Positions 9,095 to 17,005 of a stretch of 64,000 bases of DNA are shown here, piece by piece. This stretch comes from Bacteriovoracaceae bacterium (GTDB lineage: Bacteria > Bdellovibrionota > Bacteriovoracia > Bacteriovoracales > Bacteriovoracaceae): the NCBI GenBank assembly GCA_016786485.1, contig JAEUWD010000034.1, forward strand, positions 62,001 through 126,000. Direction: 5' to 3'. The position numbers were made by a program, and so were the translations under genes. Under the pieces are notes generated by a model. The model saw only the letters and a list, made by a program, of their open reading frames with translations. It was not told where the DNA came from and ran no database searches. Each line of letters opens with the position of its first letter. Position 1 is the first letter of the stretch.

Positions 9095-9362
9095 AACAAC
9101 AAGAATCAGATTCTTCGGCTGCATCGTGATCATGAAGTTCAGCGTGGATACTTTTTGTGTACTCAGTTTTTTGTTCAGTATTTAAACCTAATTCGTGAGC
9201 AAGGCTATCGGTAACATTTGGAATAACGAGTTTTACCTCAATACCCAACGATTCAAGATGGGTAGCACGACGATAGGCAGTTTCTTCATCTTGCAGAGCA
9301 AAGGTCTCGATAACTTGTAGGGTTGTACAATCGACTAGTTGGATTTCCATCATATGATACAC
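9075..9362 (-). CDS. Conserved-looking 95-residue protein, possible metal-binding tail
   Basis: Not recognised. The N-terminal 60 residues look like a small alpha/beta fold (MEIQLVDCTTLQVIETFAL). The C-terminus is rich in His, Asp and Cys (ELHDHDAAEESDSCCF), which could bind metal. It has no signal peptide. ATG codons at 9362, 9353 and 9350 are all possible starts and none has a clear ribosome site. It converges on btuB with 20 bases of overlap; a link to B12 or cobalt is only a guess. Confidence 0.6.
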   Translation of the reverse strand: MYHMMEIQLVDCTTLQVIETFALQDEETAYRRATHLESLGIEVKLVIPNVTDSLAHELGLNTEQKTEYTKSIHAELHDHDAAEESDSCCFKNSNE

Positions 9363-9442
9363 TTAGCACAGGTTTTTGTTGAAAATATAGAGAAAATCAA
9401 TAAAATCCAAGAGTATTTCTTGTGGATAATGCGGAGGTGGTT

Positions 9443-9811
9443 ATGATTAAACAAGTTTTTTGGATAGATAAAGAGCGATTCGTTTGTGAGCTGGTTTCAT
9501 CAGCGCTTAAAACCAAGAATATTGCTTGTTATACCCACCAAGAGCCAGATAATTTTCAATTCCTTATCGAAGATATGCAGCCAGAAGCTTTGGTTGTCGA
9601 TTTGGCTACTATTAGTGAGAGTCCTAACGATTTCTTTAAGTCCCTTGCGAAAGGCCAGGTTTCATCGAAAACGCCATTAATCGTGCTTGGTTCAAACGAA
9701 GAGTACGAAAGCATTAAGGCCTTTGGACCGAATATTCGTGGGCATATCACCAAGCCGATTTCACCAATGGATATTGGCGATCAGATTAGCGTGATTCTTA
9801 AGAAAATCTAA
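9443..9811 (+). CDS. Single-domain response regulator (CheY-like receiver)
   Basis: A 122-residue stand-alone receiver domain. D9 is in the N-terminal acidic pocket (FWIDKE, one Asp instead of the usual pair), D53 is the likely phosphoacceptor (LVVDLA), and K104 is the conserved Lys (ITKPIS). There is no output domain. ATG 9443 is chosen because GGAGG lies at 9433-9437; an upstream in-frame GTG at 9422 has no such site. No histidine kinase is nearby, so the partner is unknown. It ends overlapping the convergent tRNA-binding gene by 4 bases. Confidence 0.82.
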   Translation: MIKQVFWIDKERFVCELVSSALKTKNIACYTHQEPDNFQFLIEDMQPEALVVDLATISESPNDFFKSLAKGQVSSKTPLIVLGSNEEYESIKAFGPNIRGHITKPISPMDIGDQISVILKKI

Positions 9812-10317
9812 TTATAGTGACGGTAGTAGTACTGATTATTTTGGAAATATGTTTTCGATAATAATTTGTAATCTTTTGATGGCTTAAATTCATCACCTGT
9901 TCTTACCACTTTAATTTCCCCAGAATTGGTATTTTCCCAAAGACCATCTACTTCACGAAACAAATGCCATGGAGTTGAGGAGAGTAGATCTGTTGGGATC
10001 TTTTCGAAAGCAGTAGCAAGGGCAATCGTTTCTGGTAAGTCGATGATTCCACCTTCTTGTGAAACGCTTAAATCTTTGGCAGAGCAAAGCATACCGTAAG
10101 ATTCAACGCCACGAAGGTCAGCTTTTTGAATATTGGTGCCACTAGGTAGTGTGCTACCCACTGAAGCATAAATAGTGTGCATATTTAAACGTACGTTGGC
10201 CGCGCCACAAACCACTTGAAAAGTTTCCTTTCCATCAGTTACCTTGCAAACTTTAAGTTTGTTGGCCTTAGGGTGTTCATTGGCTTCGACAATTTTAACG
10301 ACTTTAATAGAATTCAT
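9808..10317 (-). CDS. Stand-alone tRNA-binding-domain protein (PheT N-terminal / Trbp111 type)
   Basis: A 169-residue protein. Residues 1-105 form an OB-fold EMAPII-type tRNA-binding domain: VVKIVEANEHPKANKLKVCK, VVCGAANVRL, and KADLRGVESYGMLCSAKDL match the front end of phenylalanyl-tRNA synthetase beta chains. The remaining 60 residues (aromatic-rich, ending YYYRHYN) are not recognised. No other PheT domains follow, so this is a free-standing domain, perhaps a tRNA chaperone. It has no obvious operon partner. Confidence 0.85.
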   Translation of the reverse strand: MNSIKVVKIVEANEHPKANKLKVCKVTDGKETFQVVCGAANVRLNMHTIYASVGSTLPSGTNIQKADLRGVESYGMLCSAKDLSVSQEGGIIDLPETIALATAFEKIPTDLLSSTPWHLFREVDGLWENTNSGEIKVVRTGDEFKPSKDYKLLSKTYFQNNQYYYRHYN

Positions 10318-10355
10318 ACGAATCTTAAGTTACAATTTCCGTTAAGAGGGATCAA

Positions 10356-10457
10356 GTGAAAAAGCTAGATAGAGACAAGTTAATAACAGCAGCGGGTATC
10401 ATCTTAACCTTATTGTTTTTTGCCGTGACCGTTTACTTCCGTTCAGGGGCTTTTTGA
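10356..10457 (+). CDS. Small single-pass membrane protein, 33 residues
   Basis: GTG 10356 is preceded by AAGAGGG (10344-10350) at good spacing. The frame reads MKKLDRDKLITAAG, then about 17 hydrophobic residues (IILTLLFFAVTVYF), and ends RSGAF. A charged N-terminus, one membrane helix and a ribosome site make it plausible as a real small protein. It overlaps the 3' end of the convergent DnaA_N gene by 15 bases. Function unknown. Confidence 0.5.
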   Translation: MKKLDRDKLITAAGIILTLLFFAVTVYFRSGAF

Positions 10458-10823
10458 TTCATGCATCACTTGGCGATCGCTAGGTGAGATGAAAAAAGAG
10501 GTCAATTTCTTATCCTGCATTCCAATCAAAGTATCGACGAGGGCCTGATAGTGATTATTGATCCAATGGGATGTTAAGCGATTCTTTGTCTGGAGAATCA
10601 AAATATTATTTAAAACTACGATCGGCACAATATCCTTAAACCATTGATTAAAAATACTATCACCTAAGAAATCATAAAGTTGATTTGAAGTGATTGACCA
10701 AATTTGTGAAGCTTTTATAACGGGATTTTCGGTGGTTCGTTTGCTACTACTAAGGACTTGGCTAATCTGATTGGCAAGTTCGGTATTAATCGCTGCGGTC
10801 GTTTTATTTTTTTGCTTGAACAT
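10443..10823 (-). CDS. Stand-alone DnaA N-terminal (domain I)-like protein
   Basis: A 126-residue protein. Residues 41-101 resemble DnaA domain I, the part that self-associates and binds DnaB and regulators such as DiaA: W42 begins the first helix, then DFLGDSIFNQWFKDI (51-65), a strand pair (PIVVLNNILILQT) and NRLTSHWINNHYQALVDTLI. There is no AAA+ ATPase or DNA-binding domain. The N-terminal 40 residues are polar and the tail is short. It lies 56 bases downstream of hflX on the same strand. A regulator of initiation is possible but unproven. Confidence 0.7.
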   Translation of the reverse strand: MFKQKNKTTAAINTELANQISQVLSSSKRTTENPVIKASQIWSITSNQLYDFLGDSIFNQWFKDIVPIVVLNNILILQTKNRLTSHWINNHYQALVDTLIGMQDKKLTSFFISPSDRQVMHESKSP

Positions 10824-10879
10824 TCTGTACTCAAAAATTGTTACTGATAAAATTAATGAAAAGTATGAACTATGGCAAC

Positions 10880-12199
10880 TTATTTATCGTACTGTTTTAC
10901 ATCGTCCGGCGCTAAAATATATTTTTTTAGTCCCAGGCGATTAAAAATAAAATCTGGTGCACGAATTCGATAAAAAATTCCTGTTTCATGATTGACGGAC
11001 TTTAAAACGTTTGTTTGAGATAAAACTTTTGATGTCGCATCTCCCGCAGCGTATGGAATAAATAAATCATATGGAGCTTGTTTCGCTAAAAAATAATTAA
11101 TGATATGTTCGCGAAGAGCATCAATGTCTTGTGGATTAAGACTCGAAATAACAAAACTATTTGGGTATTGTTTTAAAAGAATTTTTTCTTTCAGTGGATC
11201 ATTCAATAAATCTTTTTTATTAAAAACGATCAGGCGTTCTTTATCTTTGATATGTAATTCATTCAAAACTTTATCTGTTACATCTAAATGTTTTTTGTAA
11301 TGGGGGTCAGAAGCATCACAAACGATGATTAAAAGGTCGGCATCAATCGCCGATTCGAGTGTTGTTCTAAAACCAGCAATAAGTGTGTTCGGTAAGTTTT
11401 GAATAAAACCTACTGTATCGATAAGAATCATCGGTGGTTTTGTATCCGGATTCAATGTTCGATAAGTTGAATCCAGTGTGGCGAACAATTTGTTTTCTTC
11501 TAGAACATGTACTTTACATAGACGATTCATCAGTGAAGATTTTCCAGCGTTGGTATAACCCACCAGTGCTGCAGTGACCGCTACATCTTGGCGTTTTTTC
11601 TTTTGTTCATTTCGACTAGTAGAAATATCTTCGAGTTGTCTTTTTAATAATTCAATTTTTTCGCGCACCATACGTCGGTCAAGCTCGATCTGTAATTCAC
11701 CTTCACCGCTTCGTACCCCTGTACTACCTTTTTGACGAGACAAGTGAGTCCAAAGAGTACTGAGTCGAGGTGCTAAATATTCAAGACGGGAGATTTCGAT
11801 TTGAATTTTGGCATCTCTGGTGTGAGCGTGTTGCGCAAAGATTTCTAAAATAATATTTACTCGGTCTGCAACTTCGAGACCGGTAATTTCACGGATGTTA
11901 CGAACTTGGCTGGGCTTTAACTCAAAATCGAAAACTAATAATTTTGAACCATCAGCTTTCGCTGCTTCCGCGATCTCTTCGATTTTTCCATGCCCAAGTA
12001 CTGTTGCTGGATCAATATCTTTTTTATTTTGAACAAATTCTTGCCCTGCTTCTAAACCAAGTGTTCGCAACAACTCACGAAGCTCAGCGAGCGAAGCTTT
12101 TGTTTCGCCCATGTCAGTGTGGCCATCAAGTTTTGGGGTTACTATCGAGACGAGCGTGGCTTTGTACTCGGTGGTAATTTTAAATTCATCAAAATTCAT
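10880..12199 (-). CDS. hflX: GTPase HflX
   Basis: A 439-residue ribosome-splitting GTPase. The N-terminal HflX domain (residues 15-130) includes ATVLGHGKIEEI and NIILEIFAQHAHTRDAKIQIE. A long coiled-coil linker with the family glycine-rich GSTGVRSGEGE motif follows. The G domain starts with LVGYTNAGKSSL (G1), has DTVGFIQNLP (G3) and FNKKD (G4). Its ATG overlaps the panC stop in an ATGA arrangement, so it is translationally coupled to the CoA operon. E. coli HflX also rescues stalled or heat-damaged ribosomes. Confidence 0.95.
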   Translation of the reverse strand: MNFDEFKITTEYKATLVSIVTPKLDGHTDMGETKASLAELRELLRTLGLEAGQEFVQNKKDIDPATVLGHGKIEEIAEAAKADGSKLLVFDFELKPSQVRNIREITGLEVADRVNIILEIFAQHAHTRDAKIQIEISRLEYLAPRLSTLWTHLSRQKGSTGVRSGEGELQIELDRRMVREKIELLKRQLEDISTSRNEQKKKRQDVAVTAALVGYTNAGKSSLMNRLCKVHVLEENKLFATLDSTYRTLNPDTKPPMILIDTVGFIQNLPNTLIAGFRTTLESAIDADLLIIVCDASDPHYKKHLDVTDKVLNELHIKDKERLIVFNKKDLLNDPLKEKILLKQYPNSFVISSLNPQDIDALREHIINYFLAKQAPYDLFIPYAAGDATSKVLSQTNVLKSVNHETGIFYRIRAPDFIFNRLGLKKYILAPDDVKQYDK

Positions 12200-13059
12200 T
12201 TAATTCTCACGGTGATGTTATCTAATAATCGGGTTTGATTTATTTGATATACTCCCAGAATAACAAAATTTTTGCAATTTTTCTCGGGCGGCATAAGTGT
12301 GACAGCATCTCTTATTTCAAGATAGTTAAAACGCGGATCGGCTTTTACCAGTTTTTGACTATGCTGCACCGTTTTTTCGTAGTGGTTCTTTAATAAATAA
12401 TCTTTTAACTCAACTAAGCTGTTGCGAAGCTTAAGCGCTTGAATCTTTTCATCCGAGTTTAAGTATTGATTGCGACTAGACATGGCCAAGCCACTTTTTT
12501 CTCGCCCAATAGGGATGGGGGAAATTTTTATCGGGAGTGCCAAGTCTTCTACCATTTTTTTGATAATGGTGAGTTGTTGGTAATCTTTTTCACCAAAATA
12601 AGCAATGTTCGGTTTGAAAAGGGTAAAGAGGCGATAAACCACAGTGCAAACACCATCGAAGTGACCAGGTCGCGATTTACCTTCGATGATAGAATTTAAA
12701 GGTGAAATCGAAATAGTGGTCATAAAGTTTTTAGGATAAATCACACTTTCTTCAGGTGAAAAAATCACAACGTGTTTGTTTTTAGTTAATTTCATTTTTG
12801 CTGCTAAATCAGAAATTTTAGCAATATCACTTTCTAGTGTACGTGGATACTTCTGAAAATCATCTTTAGGCCCAAACTGTTTTGGATTCACAAAAATAGT
12901 AATAACGGAAATATCATTTTCCTTAATCGATTTTTTTAATAACGAAAGATGAGCATTATGCAAATTGCCCATAGTCGGCACGAGGCCAACTGTTTTTTTC
13001 TTTTTGTTTTTTACCCAATCGCTGTATTCAGTTAAGGTATCGAAAAAATAGACTGCCAT
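12196..13059 (-). CDS. panC: Pantothenate synthetase PanC
   Basis: A 287-residue enzyme that joins pantoate to beta-alanine using ATP. VPTMGNLHNAHLSLLKKS carries the HIGH-like ATP motif. EGKSRPGHFDGVCTVVYRLF and FGEKDYQQL form the pantoate/ATP site, and SSRNQYL is the KMSKS-like region. The family's length is about 280. It overlaps coaBC by one base (TAATG) and hflX by four. No panD (beta-alanine source) is present in the window. Confidence 0.96.
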   Translation of the reverse strand: MAVYFFDTLTEYSDWVKNKKKKTVGLVPTMGNLHNAHLSLLKKSIKENDISVITIFVNPKQFGPKDDFQKYPRTLESDIAKISDLAAKMKLTKNKHVVIFSPEESVIYPKNFMTTISISPLNSIIEGKSRPGHFDGVCTVVYRLFTLFKPNIAYFGEKDYQQLTIIKKMVEDLALPIKISPIPIGREKSGLAMSSRNQYLNSDEKIQALKLRNSLVELKDYLLKNHYEKTVQHSQKLVKADPRFNYLEIRDAVTLMPPEKNCKNFVILGVYQINQTRLLDNITVRIK

Positions 13060-14270
13060 TAATGAATCCTTGAATAGATAGCGTTGGCCAGATCCATTTT
13101 TGATAAGTGTGATTGTGTAACCACTTCTCCTGATTGAATGAAGTAATATTGATTTTCTTTTTCTTCAAAGCCTTGGCGCTGACCTTGAATGCCATTATTC
13201 ACAAAATTTCCGATAAGAAGATCAACCGGTTTATCACTCCATTTTTTTAAGAAAATATTTTTATCGCCAGTGGTTTCAGCAGCAAACCCAACAACCTGTT
13301 GCTTGGTTTTTTCCTTAAGGACTCCTGCTAAAATATCCGGTGCTAATTTGAAATCAAGTCGACCATTCATCGTGTTTTTTTTGATTTTACTGTTCACAAA
13401 TTCGAATTCCATATCGCAGAGAGCGGCTGATGAAATATAAATATCACAAAGTGGAAATTCCGCTTTAACGATGTCTTGGACTTCTTGAGTGGTATTGATA
13501 CGAGTTAGTTTAAAATGTGGATGACTCGTCAATAGGTCTAAATCTTTGGTCGAGTTCTGAGCTGCAATACAATGAACGTCATAACCTTCTTGCAGATATT
13601 TTTTACTTAAGCAATGGCCCGTAATGCCGCTCGATGGGTTTGTCATATAACGAACAGGATCAACTGCTGCAAGTGTCGCTCCAGCAGTGATCAAAACTTT
13701 TTTCTGATTAAAATTAAAACGATGAGTTTCTGTCAGTTCGATGATTTCAGTCACCTTGGCCAATTTACCTAAGCCTTCGTCACCGCAGATCATTTCACCA
13801 GCTTGAGTGGGGTGAATATAAGTATGAGTTAATTGCGAAAGGTTTTTGAGATTGTTTTGAACAAAGACATTGCCATACATTTCGACATTCATGGCAGGAT
13901 AAAAATGTTTCGGTGTTGTGGCAGGTAAAGCCAAGAACACGCTGGTTAGCAGATCATGCGCGCTTCCACTAACTAATTTAGACAAAGTGTTCGCACTCAT
14001 TGGCGCCATTAAAAAAAGTTCAGTTTGTTTGGCGATTTCGATATGTAGAACATTTCCGTTCAAGGCTGCGTAAGCTTTCTGATTGAAATCATCTTCTGGT
14101 AAATAAACTTGTTTCGCACCCAAGTAACGATAGGTATTGGGTTGAATGAATTCTAAAGCACCTTTCGATAAAACTACTTGAACTTCATGACCCAACTTCG
14201 TTAGTTCGCGAACCAAGTCATATGTTTTATAGGCAGAAATGGAGCCGGTAACGGCGAGTGTGATTTTCAT
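13059..14270 (-). CDS. coaBC: Bifunctional CoaBC: PPC synthetase / PPC decarboxylase
   Basis: A 403-residue bifunctional enzyme. The N-terminal flavin decarboxylase (CoaC) has AVTGSISAYKTYDLVREL, the active His in VLHIEIAK, APMSANTLSKL, PAMNVEMY, and the Cys in CGDEGLGKLA. The C-terminal synthetase (CoaB, from about 187) has VLITAGATLAAVDPVRYMTN and SSGITG. These are steps two and three from pantothenate to CoA. It lies one base after coaX. Confidence 0.95.
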   Translation of the reverse strand: MKITLAVTGSISAYKTYDLVRELTKLGHEVQVVLSKGALEFIQPNTYRYLGAKQVYLPEDDFNQKAYAALNGNVLHIEIAKQTELFLMAPMSANTLSKLVSGSAHDLLTSVFLALPATTPKHFYPAMNVEMYGNVFVQNNLKNLSQLTHTYIHPTQAGEMICGDEGLGKLAKVTEIIELTETHRFNFNQKKVLITAGATLAAVDPVRYMTNPSSGITGHCLSKKYLQEGYDVHCIAAQNSTKDLDLLTSHPHFKLTRINTTQEVQDIVKAEFPLCDIYISSAALCDMEFEFVNSKIKKNTMNGRLDFKLAPDILAGVLKEKTKQQVVGFAAETTGDKNIFLKKWSDKPVDLLIGNFVNNGIQGQRQGFEEKENQYYFIQSGEVVTQSHLSKMDLANAIYSRIH

Positions 14271-14271
14271 C

Positions 14272-14964
14272 TTAGTTTTCTTTGGTTGTTTGTTGATAAA
14301 TAAAGAGGAGAGACTTGAAATTTAATTCTTTATCGAGAACGGCAGTCTTGAAGATTTGTGAAAATTGTTCGGCACTTCCGCCAGTCAAAATGATTTTAGC
14401 ATTTTCAAATTGTGGCTGTGCCATGAAAGCTTCGTAAGTTAATTTGAGCGAACCTAAAATGGCTTCGTTTGTGCTATGAGGTAGTTGATTATGCTGATTT
14501 AAATAAGATTGGAAATCTCTGGCCGTTAGCGCCGGAAGGTTTTTTCCTTTTTGAAAACTCTCAAGCATCAATTCGAGCCCTGGATAAATATATCCGCCTT
14601 GAAAACCTTGTGGTGTGACCAAATCCACCGTTACGAAAGTTCCAGCATCGATCAAGAGAATATTTTCATTGAAATGGTGAAAGCAATAATAAGCTTGCGC
14701 CACTCGATCCGCACCCACCGTCGTTGTGTAGTGGAGTGGCATATCGAGAAATATTTTTTCTTGAATGAAATCTTTAATATTGATGATGTTGTTTTTATTT
14801 TCGTTAAGTGGGATGAAAGATTTTAATTCGATATTGGCGACGTCAGAAATAATGACATCAAAATCAACATTGGATTTGAAAGCTGTTTCTTTGTTCGGGA
14901 GTTCAAAAAACTTTGATTTGCAATTCGTATTCCCGCTATCAATCGTTAATAAATAATTTTTCAT
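14272..14964 (-). CDS. coaX: Type III pantothenate kinase CoaX
   Basis: A 230-residue ASKHA-fold kinase that phosphorylates pantothenate. Motifs in order: LTIDSGNTNCKSKFFE (phosphate 1), GADRVAQAYYCFH, NILLIDAGTFVTVDLV (phosphate 2), GGYIYPGLELML, and LPHSTNEAILGS. It is slightly shorter than the usual 250 or so residues. Its start lies 26 bases inside panB, so the two are coupled. Type III enzymes are generally not inhibited by CoA. Confidence 0.93.
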   Translation of the reverse strand: MKNYLLTIDSGNTNCKSKFFELPNKETAFKSNVDFDVIISDVANIELKSFIPLNENKNNIINIKDFIQEKIFLDMPLHYTTTVGADRVAQAYYCFHHFNENILLIDAGTFVTVDLVTPQGFQGGYIYPGLELMLESFQKGKNLPALTARDFQSYLNQHNQLPHSTNEAILGSLKLTYEAFMAQPQFENAKIILTGGSAEQFSQIFKTAVLDKELNFKSLLFIYQQTTKEN

Positions 14965-15766
14965 CTTTATTTAAACCTAAATTGAGGATTTGCGCGGACA
15001 AGTAGCTATCAATCGCACCTTTTTTCAGTTGATAAAAATTTGAAATAGGGTCACAGAAACTAGGTGGCGTGTCCTTGCCAATTTTCAATAGGTCGTTAAG
15101 CACTAGCACTTGTCCATCTGTTTTTGTGCCAGAACCAATTCCGATGGTGGGGATATTTAAATTTTCGGTAATTTGTTGGGCAATTTTTTTCTCAACACAT
15201 TCAAGCACAACAGCAAAACAACCAGCATCTTCAAGAGCTTTTGCTTCTTGAATTAATTTATCGGCTGAATTTTTATCTTTGCCGTGAGTATAGTAACCAC
15301 CTAATTCGTGCACAGACTGAGGAGTTAAACCAATATGACCCATAACGGGGATGCCAGTTTCAACTAAACGTTGAATGATTTGTAATTGAAAAGGATAGGC
15401 TCCTTCTAATTTAATCGCTTCAACGGCAGAAGTTTTGAATAATTTTGTCGCGCAGTTAATACCATCTTCGAAAGTTGAATAACTTCCAAAAGGTAAATCT
15501 GCAATAACGAATTTATCTGGAGCACCTCGCTTCACTGCTGAAGAAAAAATAATCATTTCTTCTAAGGTGACTTCGATGGTGGTTTTGTAACCAAGAACAA
15601 CATTTCCCACACTGTCGCCAACCAGAATCATATCGAGAATCGTTTCGTTTAAAAGCTGAGCTGTTTGATAATCGTAACAAGTTAGCATTTGCAGCGCACG
15701 CTGTTCATTAACTAGCTTGTGTTTCCGAATGATGCGAGTGTTTAATTTTTTGTTCATAATTTTCAC
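14939..15766 (-). CDS. panB: Ketopantoate hydroxymethyltransferase PanB
   Basis: A 275-residue TIM-barrel enzyme that makes ketopantoate from 2-ketoisovalerate. LTCYDYQTAQLLNE, MILVGDSVGNVVLGYKTT (metal-binding Asp), IKLEGAYPFQ, PVMGHIGLTPQSV, and IGIGSGTKTDGQVLVLNDLL are all family signatures. The frame can begin at GTG 15766, directly abutting the upstream stop, or at ATG 15757; coupling to the IlvC-like gene is likely either way. Confidence 0.95.
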   Translation of the reverse strand: MKIMNKKLNTRIIRKHKLVNEQRALQMLTCYDYQTAQLLNETILDMILVGDSVGNVVLGYKTTIEVTLEEMIIFSSAVKRGAPDKFVIADLPFGSYSTFEDGINCATKLFKTSAVEAIKLEGAYPFQLQIIQRLVETGIPVMGHIGLTPQSVHELGGYYTHGKDKNSADKLIQEAKALEDAGCFAVVLECVEKKIAQQITENLNIPTIGIGSGTKTDGQVLVLNDLLKIGKDTPPSFCDPISNFYQLKKGAIDSYLSAQILNLGLNKDEKLFIND

Positions 15767-16702
15767 TTAAAACAAAGTCGATTTTAATTCGTTATGGGTC
15801 TGAGTTAATTCCTGATCGGCCCAGAAATTCTCGATTTGTTTTTTAATAGTATTATAGTCTAATTTCTTCAATTTATCTTGAAATTTTCCTTGCTCAATTT
15901 CTTGCCAAATTTGATCTATTTTCTGCTCGAAATCGTCGTCAACCAGATGAGAAACGGATAAATGAGCTCCGAGCAATGCATTAGGACTAATTAAGTTGAA
16001 AAAATCTTTTGGACCAATTTTTATGAGTGTATCGACGATTAATTTTACTTCGTACCATGCTTCAAAATAAGCCAGTTCTTTATCAATGTTATGACTTCTT
16101 AACTTTTTATAAACACTATTGGAAGCGTATGGAATTAATGCGCAAAGTAATGTTTGCTCAGAGAAAAGATCGGCCATGGTTTCATTCTTGAAAGTGGTGG
16201 GATATGGACCAGAAGTAATACCTAAGCCAGCTGCCAATAATTGAATAAAATCCGAAGTTTGTTTTTTCTGAGTGGCATTGATTAATTCCAAACTCGAAAC
16301 AGCACCTAGCTTTCCTTTGGTCTCATATTGGTATCTTAATTCGCTCGCAATCGCCTTTGGTGCAAAGAGTGCGTGGTAAAATTGCGGAAATTTTTCTTGT
16401 AGCTTGTGTTCCATCATCGAAAAACCATGAGCGTAGAGCAGTGTCGCGCCGGTTTTAATGTTCGCAGCATTTTTTTGCAAAATTTCTAAATGTGTGTGAT
16501 CAGGAGTCAGAATCGCGATGTAGTCGTGATTCATTTTTTCAGCTGAGTTAAGTGTAATCGATTTGATTCCCCAGCTACTCAAAAGGGCTTGATGCTGCTC
16601 AGGTTTTCGAACGGCCACCATCACGTCCCAACCCGAATCTTTCAGGTTGAGGGTCCAGGCCTTAGCTTGGTTTCCCATTCCGATAATTAGAAGTTTTTTC
16701 AT
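15767..16702 (-). CDS. Ketol-acid reductoisomerase (IlvC)-like protein of the pantothenate operon; probable ketopantoate reductase
   Basis: A 311-residue class I KARI-type protein starting at ATG 16702 after GAGG; an upstream in-frame extension lacks a ribosome site. The Rossmann start is IIGMGNQAKAW. H92 (YAHGFSM), K116 (APKA), the Mg-binding pairs D178/E182 (DLFSEQ) and E214/E218 (FEAWYE), and S239 match class I KARI residues in kind and spacing. The second glycine-loop region reads NQAKA rather than the common SQGHA. It is first in ilvC-like - panB - coaX - coaBC - panC, and no panE is present. KARI enzymes are known to reduce ketopantoate, so that role is inferred; ordinary valine/isoleucine synthesis is the alternative. 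Confidence 0.82.
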   Translation of the reverse strand: MKKLLIIGMGNQAKAWTLNLKDSGWDVMVAVRKPEQHQALLSSWGIKSITLNSAEKMNHDYIAILTPDHTHLEILQKNAANIKTGATLLYAHGFSMMEHKLQEKFPQFYHALFAPKAIASELRYQYETKGKLGAVSSLELINATQKKQTSDFIQLLAAGLGITSGPYPTTFKNETMADLFSEQTLLCALIPYASNSVYKKLRSHNIDKELAYFEAWYEVKLIVDTLIKIGPKDFFNLISPNALLGAHLSVSHLVDDDFEQKIDQIWQEIEQGKFQDKLKKLDYNTIKKQIENFWADQELTQTHNELKSTLF

Positions 16703-16798
16703 AGCGCCTCGAATTGTTGCATAGCTACCATGACGAAGGTGGGTTATCAATGTAGCATATACAGATAACTAGTTTGTTGCGCGACGCGCTGTGTGGTT

Positions 16799-17005
16799 AT
16801 GAAAAAAGAGCTTATCGTTAAATGTTCTCACTGTGAAAAGGAATTTTCCTATTACACTTCGAAATTCCGCCCCTTTTGTAGTGAAAGATGTAAAATGGTC
16901 GATCTTGGTCGTTGGTTGAGCGAGGAATATGCTATCCCCGTCGTTAAAAAAACGGTCGAAGATGCTGAAACACCAACGATAGAAGAAGAAAATGAAAACG
17001 AGTAA
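16799..17005 (+). CDS. yacG: DNA gyrase inhibitor YacG (zinc-binding)
   Basis: A 68-residue protein with a Cys4 zinc site: [10 protein letters not shown] (C-x2-C) and [21 protein letters not shown] (C-x3-C), both YacG signatures, followed by an acidic tail. E. coli YacG binds GyrB and blocks DNA binding. ATG 16799 is used; an in-frame GTG two codons upstream (16793) is possible. No strong ribosome site is seen. It overlaps the next gene by 14 bases. Confidence 0.9.
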   Translation: MKKELIVKCSHCEKEFSYYTSKFRPFCSERCKMVDLGRWLSEEYAIPVVKKTVEDAETPTIEEENENE

